Below, in pieces: positions 15,204 to 23,090 of a DNA stretch of 23,789 nucleotides. This DNA comes from a virus. The stretch's first letter is position 1. Every line of letters starts with the position of its first letter. Both the position numbers and the translations under genes were made by a program. The DNA lies in IMG/VR virus record IMGVR_UViG_3300031825_000069, positions 1-23,789 of that record, one strand, 5' to 3'. Below the pieces are notes generated by a model, which was given only the letters and a program-made list of their open reading frames with translations, searched no databases and had not been told where the DNA came from.

Positions 15204-16022
15204 TTACGGCAGGATCGGCAGCGTCTCGCCCAGGAGGCCGAGGCTCATCCGATTCAGGATCGTGGCGTTGGCGATGTCCGTGTCATGCAGCAGGCGCCCG
15301 CCGCAGATCACGGTGTCGCCGGCATCAAACGTGAAGGTCGTCGCGCCCAGCACGGCCCCATTCACCGAGAACGTCACCACCCCGGTGAGCGCCACCTCGA
15401 TTCGGAGCTTCTTGCGCTCGCCGTCCGCCCAGGTAATCCCCGTAGAGGTGCTCGTCGGCGTGCCGCTGTCGTTCAGGTCGGTGTACGTCCGGATCAACCC
15501 CAGCGCGGCCACCACCCCCAGGAACGCGTAATCCACGTAGTCCGTGAAGGTCGCCGTGAACGCCTCGTACTTCCGGACGTAGATCCCGAAGAAATCCGTC
15601 CCCGTGATGTCCGTCAGGGTAATGTCCGACTCGTAGTAGAACGCGTGCGTGCCGATGGTGAACGCGTAGGCGCTGTATTGGTCGCCGCTGTCGCCCCAGA
15701 CCCACTGCAGCGCCTCGTTGTTCACCAGGTCGCAGGAGATATCCAGACCGGTCGCCGCCCCCACGGGCATGATCGTCTGCGCCGTCTCCTGGTACAGCGA
15801 CATCACGGCGCCGCTGGCAAACGACAGCGTATCCACCTCGCCCGCGTTCGCCGCCGCCGCACCGCCCAGGCGCTTCTGTACGCTCACCGGGCCGCCGAGG
15901 CCGTGGTACCACATCGACTTGGGCGCGCGGATCTGCGGCCCCATCGTCATCTTTTCCGGCCCGCGGCCATCCAACGGATACTTCCCCGCCGCCGAGTCGT
16001 AACCCACTAACTGCTTGTCCAT
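15204..16022 (-). CDS. Beta-rich virion protein downstream of the capsid gene
   Basis: This encodes 272 residues with AGGAG 7 nt before the ATG. Residues 60-260 alternate beta strands (TLSFASGAVMSLYQETAQTI, FFGIYVRKYEAFTATFTDYV, KLRIEVALTGVVTFSVNGAV), similar to a LamG or jelly-roll fold with a short GxxxFSVNGxxxG turn. It sits between the major capsid gene and a terminator, so it shares the highest-expression segment; an abundant decoration or head-fibre protein is likely. No family is recognised. Confidence 0.62.
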   Translation of the reverse strand: MDKQLVGYDSAAGKYPLDGRGPEKMTMGPQIRAPKSMWYHGLGGPVSVQKRLGGAAAANAGEVDTLSFASGAVMSLYQETAQTIMPVGAATGLDISCDLVNNEALQWVWGDSGDQYSAYAFTIGTHAFYYESDITLTDITGTDFFGIYVRKYEAFTATFTDYVDYAFLGVVAALGLIRTYTDLNDSGTPTSTSTGITWADGERKKLRIEVALTGVVTFSVNGAVLGATTFTFDAGDTVICGGRLLHDTDIANATILNRMSLGLLGETLPILP

Positions 16023-16038
16023 CTGGGTGCTCCTGCCC

Positions 16039-16080
16039 CCGAGAAGGGCTGCCTCCGTCTCCGGAAACCGCCCCTCTCGG
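16039..16080 (-). other. Hairpin after the major capsid gene
   Basis: On the minus strand CCGAGAGGGGC (16080-16070) pairs with GCCCTTCTCGG (16049-16039), 11 positions with one G-U pair. A short inner stem TCCG/CGGA closes a GAGA (GNRA-type) loop. No U-tract follows; the AGGAG of the next gene comes about 5 nt later. It is more likely an mRNA-stabilising or partial-attenuation element than a full terminator. Confidence 0.55.
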
Positions 16081-16098
16081 CGACATGTGGTCGGCCGC

Positions 16099-17340
16099 TT
16101 ACGCGGTGTGGGAGATGTCCTGCAGGCTGGTGTGGTTGTTGCAGGCGCGGGCGCCGAGGTTGCGCCAGGTGCGAAGCCAGGCTTCCACCTCGTCTTTGCG
16201 GTCCGTGTAGCGCCACATCCGGCCGTCGTTGTCGGCGAATTCCACGTCCTGCTGCACGGCCAGGAAGAGGTCCTCTTCGCACACGAAGTCCACCCGGTTG
16301 GGGATGCAGAAGCGGTCCCAGAACCACGGAATGGTCCCGTCGGGCGTGGTCCAGGAAACCCCTTTGTACCCGCCGTCCAGTTCCTTGAGCTTCATGTCGT
16401 ACGTGCGGTCGGCGCGGAGATAAGCCGACGCCCGGCGCTGGATCTCCAGCGGACTGTAGCAGGCGCTCGGAGCCTTGCCGCCGCCGTTCAGGCTGCCTTC
16501 CATCGCCGCCTGATCCATCAGGTCGGGCGACCACGCGCGCAGCGTGCCGCTGTTCCCCAGGATGTTCGCCTGTAGGCTCGGATAGGTGTTCCGAGAGAGG
16601 CCCTGGAAGGTCGCGCGGTACGTGGTGGAGTCGATGATGCCCCGGAGGCCCATCATCACCTTGTCCCGCGGGTCCGTGCCCTGGGTAACGGAGCGGAACA
16701 GGTAATCTCCCGCCACGAAGCCCGCACTGGTCGGCACCGTCGCGGTCGCGGTCGTCGGAATGGCGCTGATCGTCTTGTGGTCCGCCGCCACCGTGCCGGT
16801 CGTCTTGCTGGCCCAGCTCTGGACGGCCATTCCCTTGCGGAGATTGCGCGCGCCGTTCTGCCCCACGGTCGGCTGATCCTTCAGGGTGAGGGTCGAGCCG
16901 CTGTAGGCGCTCACCTCAGCCAGCGCTCCGTAACCATCACCGAAGAGGCCGCTGATCGCGAGGTCCTCTTCGAGCTGGCTCCGGATGCCGTTCAGCTCCG
17001 TCTTCACGGCGTCCGCGAAGGCGCCCACGTCGGTGGACGCCGCGTCCATCACCTGCGCGGAGAGCCGGGCCACGTAGTAGTGATACTTCATGGCCAGGGT
17101 CATGTTGACCGTGGAGGTATTGCCGGCGGTCGGCAGGGTTTCCCCTTCACCGATGGCGCCGCCGCCCTGCGGCAGCGCGTCCTGCGCGCCGAAGATGAAC
17201 TGCCGCCCGCGGAAGCGCTCCTTCTTGGTGACCTTCTCCAACCGCTTGAACAACGGTCGCTTCTCGTTTACCCACTTCGGCAGCCCCGGGAGATACACGT
17301 TCTTCGTGAGGCTGTCCAGCGTCGTCAAATTGCTCGACAT
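16099..17340 (-). CDS. Major capsid protein
   Basis: This encodes 413 residues; AAGGGA lies about 6 nt before the ATG. The N-terminal NVYLPGLPKWVNEKRPLFKR and IGEGETLPTAGN (residues about 14-75), then MKYHYYVARLSAQVMDAAS (about 84-103) and a long helix with ELNGIRSQLEEDLAISGLFG (about 115-135), fit HK97-fold major capsid proteins in which an E-loop is followed by a spine helix. Later KVMMGLRGIID and TPDGTIPWFWDRFCIPNRVD are consistent. It follows the scaffold-like gene directly and is flanked by hairpins, as expected for the most abundant virion protein. Confidence 0.82.
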   Translation of the reverse strand: MSSNLTTLDSLTKNVYLPGLPKWVNEKRPLFKRLEKVTKKERFRGRQFIFGAQDALPQGGGAIGEGETLPTAGNTSTVNMTLAMKYHYYVARLSAQVMDAASTDVGAFADAVKTELNGIRSQLEEDLAISGLFGDGYGALAEVSAYSGSTLTLKDQPTVGQNGARNLRKGMAVQSWASKTTGTVAADHKTISAIPTTATATVPTSAGFVAGDYLFRSVTQGTDPRDKVMMGLRGIIDSTTYRATFQGLSRNTYPSLQANILGNSGTLRAWSPDLMDQAAMEGSLNGGGKAPSACYSPLEIQRRASAYLRADRTYDMKLKELDGGYKGVSWTTPDGTIPWFWDRFCIPNRVDFVCEEDLFLAVQQDVEFADNDGRMWRYTDRKDEVEAWLRTWRNLGARACNNHTSLQDISHTA

Positions 17341-17387
17341 ACTATCCCTTGTCCCTCTCCCGGGCCAATCCCGGAACTCACCCGCCG

Positions 17388-18332
17388 TTAAGCGAGCGAA
17401 GCAGATACATGGCTTTCCAGCAGCTCCTGCTGCTTGGTAGCCGAAAGGTTGTGGAAGTCCACCGTCTTGACCGGAGCCGGCGCGTTCCCGCCGCCCAGCA
17501 CCGGCACGGCCGCGTCAGCCTGCTTGTTCGTGGCGTACTTCGCCACCTCGGCCCGCGTGATCCCCTGGATGGCGCCGCGAAGTTCCGTGGCGAGCTGGCC
17601 CAACTGCTCCGCGTTCGGCTGCACGCCGTACCGGCCTTCGTACGTGTTGAGCAGCGCGTCGCGGAGCACGGGATTACCGAACTCCGGGAACTCGGTGGAC
17701 AGGTGCGCTAGGTCCGTGGTCCACCGGGCCGTCAGTTGCGCCTGCTCCGCTTCCTGCCGCGCCTGCTGGTATTGCTCCTGCTGCGCGGCCATGAACTGTT
17801 CCTGGCGGTACGTGCCCAGGAGAGAACGGCGCTCGGCCGGCGTGCACTCATCCAGGTCCAGCCCTTCGGTAGCGGCCCACTCCGCGAAGGCGTCCGCTTC
17901 CGTCGCCGGCTGCTGGAGCTGCTGCCCGGACTGCACGGCCGCAATCCGCTCGGAGAACTGTTCGGGCGTGATACCCAGCGCCGCCAACTGCTGCACCGAT
18001 GCCGCCCAACCGCCCACCGGCTCCAGCTCCGCTAATCGGGCCTGGAGCGCGGCCACATCGACCTCTGCCGGCGGATCGACCTCGGCCGCCGTCTCAACGT
18101 CCGCGGCGCCCGGCTCAGCATCCGCAGCCGCGGGAGCGTCAGCCGACGCATTCAGTGGCGCGTTCTGCTCAATCCAGGTGCCCCAGTCCGTAACCTCGGC
18201 AGGTTCGCCACCGGCCACGTCCGTTACGGTGTCCGTGGCTCCTTCGTCGGCGCCGTCGCCGCCATCGCCCGTAATCCCCAACACCAGAGCGCCAAAGAGC
18301 GCCATCATCATCAACCCGAAAAGCGTAAACAT
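17388..18332 (-). CDS. Scaffold-like capsid assembly protein with N-terminal hydrophobic segment
   Basis: This encodes 314 residues; GAGG lies about 7 nt before the ATG. Residues 20-110 are acidic and Ala/Pro-rich; residues about 165-240 are a Gln/Ala/Glu-rich helix or coiled coil (RQEQFMAAQQEQYQQARQEA). The C-terminus carries PVKTVDFHNLSATKQQELLE. Position between portal and capsid and acidic-helical composition fit a scaffolding protein. The unusual part is residues 1-20 (MFTLFGLMMMALFGALVLGI), which look like a membrane segment rather than the usual soluble start. Confidence 0.65.
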   Translation of the reverse strand: MFTLFGLMMMALFGALVLGITGDGGDGADEGATDTVTDVAGGEPAEVTDWGTWIEQNAPLNASADAPAAADAEPGAADVETAAEVDPPAEVDVAALQARLAELEPVGGWAASVQQLAALGITPEQFSERIAAVQSGQQLQQPATEADAFAEWAATEGLDLDECTPAERRSLLGTYRQEQFMAAQQEQYQQARQEAEQAQLTARWTTDLAHLSTEFPEFGNPVLRDALLNTYEGRYGVQPNAEQLGQLATELRGAIQGITRAEVAKYATNKQADAAVPVLGGGNAPAPVKTVDFHNLSATKQQELLESHVSASLA

Positions 18333-18347
18333 CCCGTGTCCTCAGTA

Positions 18348-18379
18348 AGACAGGGCGCCCCACGTGGGGCGCCCTGTCT
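18348..18379 (-). other. 32-bp perfect palindrome between portal and scaffold genes
   Basis: AGACAGGGCGCCCC, ACGT, GGGGCGCCCTGTCT forms a perfect 32-bp palindrome: arms of 14 bp with the self-complementary ACGT at the centre. It starts 25 nt after the portal stop and ends 16 nt before the scaffold start. No true U-tract follows on the minus strand (TCTTACTG). As RNA it would form a 14-bp stem with a 4-nt loop; as DNA it could be a symmetric binding site. Confidence 0.7.
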
Positions 18380-18403
18380 GCTTGCTGCCGTGCTATCCGG
18401 AAC

Positions 18404-20380
18404 CTATCGCGCGGGTGTCCCTGGCCGCATCAAGTGCTTGGCAAGTTCCACCTGCGCCTTCTGGTCGGCCAATCCGCGCTCATGCTCGCGTTGGGCCTCG
18501 GCGTTCTGCGCTTCGGCTTCCTGCGCCGCCTGTTGGGCTTGCTGCTGGGCCATCTGCCCCTCTTGCTGCTGCCCGGCCGCTTCCGTCGTCGCCGCGGCTT
18601 GCTGCGCCTGTTGGGCCTGGGCCTGTTGGGCTTGCTGCTGCTGGATCTGCGGGAGTTCCCGCTCCACGATCTCCGCCAACCAACCCAAACCGACCTCGTG
18701 AAGCATCTGCAGCAGGATCGGCCCCATCGGACCCGCCACCATATCCATCAAGCCCATCCCGAGCCATTCGGAAAGCTGCTGTTGCCGGATGGCGTCGTTG
18801 TCCTCCACGCCTTCCGCCAGCTCGACAATCACCTCTAACGGCCCAATCTCGTCTCCGCTGATCGTCGCCGTCGTTTGCTTGTTCGCCTTGCCGGGAACCG
18901 ACATCATCCGCGGCTCGCGGTAGCGCTCGGCCAGCACGGTGAGCACGTGTTTAGCGAAGTCTTCCAGCCCCACCTTCCCCAGTAGGGCCGGCGAGTTCAT
19001 CCGGGTATTGTCCGCCTGCTGGAGTAGCTGAATCGCGGACGCCGCCGAGACCCCGGTAGGTACCCCGCCCTCGGACACTTCCTGCTGCCCCGCCAGGTGC
19101 CGCATCTCCTCGCGCTGCTGGTCGGAATACTGGACGATCCACTGCGGGATCGAGGGAGGCGACACGGCTTGCGGCGGGGTCGAGTTCGCCGCGTACTCAA
19201 TCACCTCATCGGGCGCGCTCGTGATGGACTTCGGGTCGATCTTCGAACCCTTGTCCACCAGCCACTTCGGCCCGCGGTGCAGGCGGATCATTTCCGCCAT
19301 GTTGCCCAGGCCCCGGTTCAGCTCCCGCTGCGGAGAGATGCACCCCTCGATCAGACCCATCGGCCAGAGGCGTTTAGGGAGGTGGCGATAGCCGAGCATC
19401 TTCACCGGCAGCGGGTTCTTCAGCCCGAGGAACGGCAGCGGCAGCGCGTCTCGCTGGAACAACACCCGGTCGCCGGCCACGATGACCATGCGCCCCTGCG
19501 GGTACTCCCGGCACGGCTTTTCGTACAGCGTCTTGGCCGTGGCTTGCCCCTCGCCGTCCGGCGCCGATCCTGCGGCCCCGGATGATTCCGCTCCCGGCAC
19601 CAGGCTGCTGAAAACGTTTTCCGTGTCGCCCGTCTCGGCTTCCACGCCGGCACCCGCTTCCCCGAAGACGGACCGGAACCAGGACAACGGCCGCTTCCGG
19701 GCCACGATGCACCAGGAGATATCGCGCCAGTTCTCACACGGCTCGGGGAACACGTCAAACGGCGTGAGCACCTCCGTGCACAACTGCCCCACGGGCGCAT
19801 ACTGGCCGGTCACCTTGCCGGTCGCCAGGTCCGGCACCGGGATCTTGGCCATCCGGCTCGGGTCCCAGTAGAGATGCAGGAAGCCACAGCCGAGGAGAAT
19901 CCGCGTCACGTTCGCCTCGTGCTCCAGCAGTTCCATATCCTCGCCGTGCCACCAGCCGTGCAGCGCCTGGGTGCCCTTCTGCGCGCGGGCCTGGTCCTCC
20001 GGGTCGTCGGAGTCGTCCGGCCGCGCCCGCGGAAGCTGCCGGGCTCGAGAAAGTTTCGACGCCGCCACGTCCACGAGGCCCGGGATCTGGTTGTACACCG
20101 GCAGCACCCGCCAACTCGGAATGCGGGTCGGTTTAACCAGCTTCTTCTGCCGGTCATCCCAGGAGCGCCACTGCTCGCCGGCCATGAACGCCAGACAGGT
20201 GGCCCAGGTCTCCAGGAGCAGCACCTTGGACTCTCGGGAGTAGCGGTAGCGCTTCTGCACGAGATCCAGCAGCGGGTTGCTGCCGGTGTCCAGGTAGCCG
20301 TTCAGCTCCGCTTCGGCCGTAGCTCGCTCCCGCGCGTTGATCGGGTGGTCGGCGCCCGCACTCGCTCCGGGCATGGTCAT
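18404..20380 (-). CDS. Portal protein
   Basis: This encodes 658 residues; the ATG overlaps the preceding stop as ATGA. Residues about 55-110 (LAFMAGEQWRSWDDRQKKLV, then LPVYNQIPGLVDVAASKL), about 160-215 (NVTRILLGCGFLHLYWDPSR, later LTPFDVFPEPC) and about 335-400 (GLIEGCISPQRELNRGLGNM, then GPKWLVDKGS) follow the podovirus (P22-like) portal pattern, with ring-forming and clip regions in that order. Residues 578-650 are an extreme Gln/Ala-rich helix, resembling the long C-terminal barrel of P22-type portals. It forms the dodecameric channel for packaging and ejection and binds the terminase. Length is normal for this type. Confidence 0.86.
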   Translation of the reverse strand: MTMPGASAGADHPINARERATAEAELNGYLDTGSNPLLDLVQKRYRYSRESKVLLLETWATCLAFMAGEQWRSWDDRQKKLVKPTRIPSWRVLPVYNQIPGLVDVAASKLSRARQLPRARPDDSDDPEDQARAQKGTQALHGWWHGEDMELLEHEANVTRILLGCGFLHLYWDPSRMAKIPVPDLATGKVTGQYAPVGQLCTEVLTPFDVFPEPCENWRDISWCIVARKRPLSWFRSVFGEAGAGVEAETGDTENVFSSLVPGAESSGAAGSAPDGEGQATAKTLYEKPCREYPQGRMVIVAGDRVLFQRDALPLPFLGLKNPLPVKMLGYRHLPKRLWPMGLIEGCISPQRELNRGLGNMAEMIRLHRGPKWLVDKGSKIDPKSITSAPDEVIEYAANSTPPQAVSPPSIPQWIVQYSDQQREEMRHLAGQQEVSEGGVPTGVSAASAIQLLQQADNTRMNSPALLGKVGLEDFAKHVLTVLAERYREPRMMSVPGKANKQTTATISGDEIGPLEVIVELAEGVEDNDAIRQQQLSEWLGMGLMDMVAGPMGPILLQMLHEVGLGWLAEIVERELPQIQQQQAQQAQAQQAQQAAATTEAAGQQQEGQMAQQQAQQAAQEAEAQNAEAQREHERGLADQKAQVELAKHLMRPGTPAR

Positions 20381-20661
20381 GGTCCGTACTCCCGCTCGCG
20401 CTCAATTTCGAATTCCGCCGCGTCCCCGTACTGCCGCAGCGGCACCAGCGGCGCCGGGTTCACCTCCACGCCGGCCCGCAGCAGGATCGCCTGCCGCTCC
20501 CGGGCATACTCGGCTTCGCGCTCCCGGGTGGCCTGGCGCTCTTCGGTGGCCTGCGCTCGGTCCGCGGCGCGCTCCTCGCGGACGGCCGCGCGCTCCTGCT
20601 GGTGTGCCCGCTCCCGCCAGAGCCACGCCGCGAGCACCGCCAGGGTCACGAATTCCGCCAC
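20377..20661 (-). CDS. Small membrane/coiled-coil protein in the packaging module
   Basis: From GTG 20661, 1 nt after the preceding stop, this encodes 94 residues. A longer ATG frame is rejected because it overlaps the whole preceding gene. Residues 2-15 are hydrophobic (AEFVTLAVLAAWLW), and residues 16-60 are a highly charged Arg/Glu helix, probably a coiled coil. The end (VNPAPLVPLRQYGDAAEFEI) looks more ordered. The layout (N-terminal anchor plus coiled coil) resembles an inner-membrane spanin in miniature but there is no partner gene here. Function unknown. It is translationally coupled to the portal gene. Confidence 0.6.
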   Translation of the reverse strand: MAEFVTLAVLAAWLWRERAHQQERAAVREERAADRAQATEERQATREREAEYARERQAILLRAGVEVNPAPLVPLRQYGDAAEFEIEREREYGP

Positions 20662-20662
20662 G

Positions 20663-20872
20663 TTACTCGTTCCGCGCGATGGCCGCGTTAGCCCAGAATA
20701 CACACTCTTCCAGCGCGGTAATGGCGAGGGATTGCTCCCGGGACGCCGGCGTGAGTTGCGCGATCTCTTCCGCAAACTCGCGGGCATAAGCTCGGAGTTT
20801 TCCGTACTTCTCCGGCTGCCCCTCTTTCGGGGCGTGATAGGTGAAACGCTTTCCAATCTCTTCCGGTGTCAT
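20663..20872 (-). CDS. acb2: Acb2/Tad1-family cyclic-nucleotide sponge (anti-CBASS type)
   Basis: This encodes 69 residues, the normal size for the family; GAGGGAG lies just before the ATG, which overlaps the terminase stop as ATGA. The sequence shows the Acb2/Tad1 helical-hairpin signature: RFTYH-P (residues 9-15), then SREQSLAITALEE (44-56) and WANAAIARNE (60-69). Known members form small oligomers that bind cyclic di- and trinucleotides (or the Thoeris signal in the Tad1 branch) and so stop CBASS effectors from being activated in the cytoplasm. Family membership is read from sequence memory; ligand specificity cannot be read here. The packaging-module position means late-type co-expression with terminase and portal, so carry-over or basal expression would be needed to act early. 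Confidence 0.83.
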   Translation of the reverse strand: MTPEEIGKRFTYHAPKEGQPEKYGKLRAYAREFAEEIAQLTPASREQSLAITALEECVFWANAAIARNE

Positions 20873-22377
20873 ATGATCTCCCTCGTTGTCCCGCTCGCGG
20901 CTTCCAGTTCCTGTTTCCAGTGCTCGGCCACCGCGGAATACGCTTGATCAGTCGGCGCCGGCAGCGGGTCGGGTAACTCATTGACCAGGTAGCGCGTGCA
21001 GTCCATTAAGTGGTCATTGCGCGTGATCGGCGCGTCAGGGATGGCCGTCTCCATCGCCGCCGGCCCTTCGCGCTCGCGCTTTCGGGTCCACCGCTCGCAC
21101 TCCCACTGCCACCACGTCAGGCCCCGGCAGACGAGCAGCTTTCGGCACTGGAGATACCGCTTCACGCGGTAGGCCATCGGGTCGCCCTTCAGGCACCGGC
21201 GAGGCTGGAACCACGTAGCGCCCAGCAGCTCCGCCGCCGCCTGGTATTCGTCCATATCGGACGGCAGCTCTTTCTCGCTGCCTCCCTGGCGCGTCTTCGA
21301 AAAGCCGGCCGAGTCTCCTATCACGTCGTATTCCGGCTTGCCGAACGCCTGCCAGAGCGCGTGTAGGACGCCCATCCGCCGCGGGATCGGCTCCTCTTTG
21401 GCGTAGTGCTCGGCGTAGAGCGTGATGCAGCCCTTGGGGTCCACCGCGGCGAAAAGATGCGCCCCGACCTTCCAACCCGGGTCGATGATCAGGTAGTGCC
21501 GCAGCGCCCGGTCTGGGATGTAGTCATCCACCAGATGGAGGCGCGGATCGAACTCGGAGAGCACGCGGCCACCCAGCCGGGCAAAGGCCCCGACGGAGCG
21601 CACGAGGCGTTCATCTTCGGACAGGTTACCGAAAAGCTCATCCAGCACGCGCTCTTCCAGATGCGGGTTCGAGTAGCTGAACAACTGGTGGGTGTCGTAC
21701 CCGCAGTCTTTCTTGCCGCGGCCTTCCCACAGCTCTTCGAGCCAGCCCTTACCCAGCAGCGAGAGCACCGGCGTGGCGGTGATCATCCAACTGCCGTCAT
21801 AGTCCGCGAGGCGCATCTGACACGAGGTCCAGATGCGCTTATCGTCCGGCTCCTCGTCCATCCAGACGAAGTGTACGGCGTCGCTCTCGAACTTCAGCAA
21901 CCCCTGGTCGTACGACTTGAAGACGACGACCGAGCCGTTCGCCAGGGTGAGCACGCGGGCGCCGGGCGCGTACGCCTTCTCCCACTCGCCGCCCCGCAGC
22001 GCCTCTTTCGGCACCCATTTCCGCAGCTCTTCCAACTGCTTGTGCGGCAGATCGCTGGAGCCGGGCAGGTCCTGGCTGCACGCCCAGACCTTAATCGGGG
22101 GACGGGGCAGCCGGTAGTCCTTCGGCTTGTAGGGATGCTCGCCCAGCAGCCGGTAAACGGTCTCCGCGGCGCCCACCACGGTCTTACCGCCGCGGTTCCC
22201 GCCCAGCACCAGGTTGCCCCGCTTCGTGCTGGAGAGGACCGGCGCCTGCTGCTCCTGCGCCCGGAAGTACTTGATGCCGCCTTCAGCTCTCCGGCGTGCC
22301 AGTTCCTCCAGGAGCCGGATCTCCTCCAGCCGTGCCTGTCTTTCCGCGAAGCTGCCGGGCGCGCTCTTCAAGCTCAT
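20869..22377 (-). CDS. terL: Terminase large subunit
   Basis: This encodes 502 residues. GAGGGG lies 10 nt before the ATG; the N-terminal 31 residues overlap the end of the small-subunit gene by 95 nt. The ATPase domain shows Walker A GGNRGGKT (59-66), Walker B VHFVWMDEEP (168-177, Asp174 and Glu175/176) and the coupling motif ITATP (199-203). The RNase H-like nuclease shows LIIDPGWK (Asp299), IGDSAG (Asp355) and NDHLMDCTRYL (Asp455/Asp459). It powers DNA translocation into the prohead and cuts the concatemer. All key residues are present, so it should be functional. Confidence 0.93.
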   Translation of the reverse strand: MSLKSAPGSFAERQARLEEIRLLEELARRRAEGGIKYFRAQEQQAPVLSSTKRGNLVLGGNRGGKTVVGAAETVYRLLGEHPYKPKDYRLPRPPIKVWACSQDLPGSSDLPHKQLEELRKWVPKEALRGGEWEKAYAPGARVLTLANGSVVVFKSYDQGLLKFESDAVHFVWMDEEPDDKRIWTSCQMRLADYDGSWMITATPVLSLLGKGWLEELWEGRGKKDCGYDTHQLFSYSNPHLEERVLDELFGNLSEDERLVRSVGAFARLGGRVLSEFDPRLHLVDDYIPDRALRHYLIIDPGWKVGAHLFAAVDPKGCITLYAEHYAKEEPIPRRMGVLHALWQAFGKPEYDVIGDSAGFSKTRQGGSEKELPSDMDEYQAAAELLGATWFQPRRCLKGDPMAYRVKRYLQCRKLLVCRGLTWWQWECERWTRKREREGPAAMETAIPDAPITRNDHLMDCTRYLVNELPDPLPAPTDQAYSAVAEHWKQELEAASGTTREII

Positions 22378-23086
22378 CGTCGGTCATCCCCTCGTAGGGC
22401 GAAACGACCTTCAGCCGGCCCTCGGTCTTATCCGTGAACAGGCCGTGGTAGCGTCCAAGCTGCCCGAGTGCCGCCTGCTGGTCCACGAGTTTGAACTTCG
22501 GCCCCGTCTCGGTCCAGCCCAGTTCGGTGAGGAGGTGCAGCTTCCCGAGGTCTTCCGCTTTCGCCAGGTTCAGGCGCCACGGCACCTGCGGCTCTGGCTT
22601 CCAGCGGTCCCCGCACACCGCGCAAATCAGTTCCGGCGACACTCGCCCCGACTTCGGGTCGGTCACACTCACCTTAACGAGCACCTGGCCGGCATCCGGG
22701 CGGTCCACCGCGCACACCGGGCACGGGTCACCCTCTCGATAGGTGTCCGCGGCCGGCGCGTCGCTCGGCGGGAGCACGTCGATGAAATCTTCCACCGTGG
22801 CCCGCGCGTGGTCACCGAGCCGGGCTATCACCTCGTCCGCGCTCATCGCGCTGGCCTTCAGGCGGTCCTGGATGTACGCCCACACGTCCGGATCGTTGCA
22901 CAGCCGGTAACCCTCGTTAGCGGGTCCGGCGTACCCTGCCATGCGCGCCGCCTTCGTCTTGCAGCCGTTGGCCTTCCCCAGGTAGTAATCCACGAACAAG
23001 CGACGCTTCAGCGGTAGGCGCTCGTACAGGCTCTTGTCTGGCGTCGGCTTGACCGTCCGCACGCGCTTTGCCTTGGGGAGTTCCAT
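22283..23086 (-). CDS. terS: Terminase small subunit with zinc-ribbon-like insert
   Basis: This encodes 267 residues, longer than usual for the family. Residues 24-75 (LPLKRRLFVDYYLGKANGCK, then AARMAGY) are the DNA-binding helix-turn-helix start of the Terminase_2 type. Residues 175-217 (AKAEDLGKLHLLTELGW, then AALGQLGRYHGLF) are the oligomerisation core. Between them, C122-x2-C125 and C155-x2-C158 form a zinc-ribbon-like pair, rare in small terminases. The subunit recognises phage DNA and hands it to the large subunit, whose gene overlaps its 3' end. No strong Shine-Dalgarno is seen at the ATG. Confidence 0.82.
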   Translation of the reverse strand: MELPKAKRVRTVKPTPDKSLYERLPLKRRLFVDYYLGKANGCKTKAARMAGYAGPANEGYRLCNDPDVWAYIQDRLKASAMSADEVIARLGDHARATVEDFIDVLPPSDAPAADTYREGDPCPVCAVDRPDAGQVLVKVSVTDPKSGRVSPELICAVCGDRWKPEPQVPWRLNLAKAEDLGKLHLLTELGWTETGPKFKLVDQQAALGQLGRYHGLFTDKTEGRLKVVSPYEGMTDDELEERARQLRGKTGTAGGDPAPGGTGTPES

Positions 23087-23090
23087 CGGA

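Noticed and set aside
15099-16010. Plus-strand open frame across the gene after the capsid protein
   Set aside because: Arg/His/Pro-rich shadow of a minus-strand gene. The terminator and all neighbours point to the minus strand.
19610-19621. 12-bp palindrome GAAAACGTTTTC in the portal gene
   Set aside because: Short, isolated, inside coding sequence and explained by the encoded residues; no partner site seen.
20377-20856. 159-residue version of the membrane/coiled-coil gene
   Set aside because: Its first 65 residues are an Arg/Ser-rich shadow of the Acb2-like gene; the GTG at 20661 directly after that stop fits better.
21406-22437. Plus-strand 343-residue frame over terminase
   Set aside because: Fully antisense to the terminase large subunit, which has intact ATPase and nuclease motifs.
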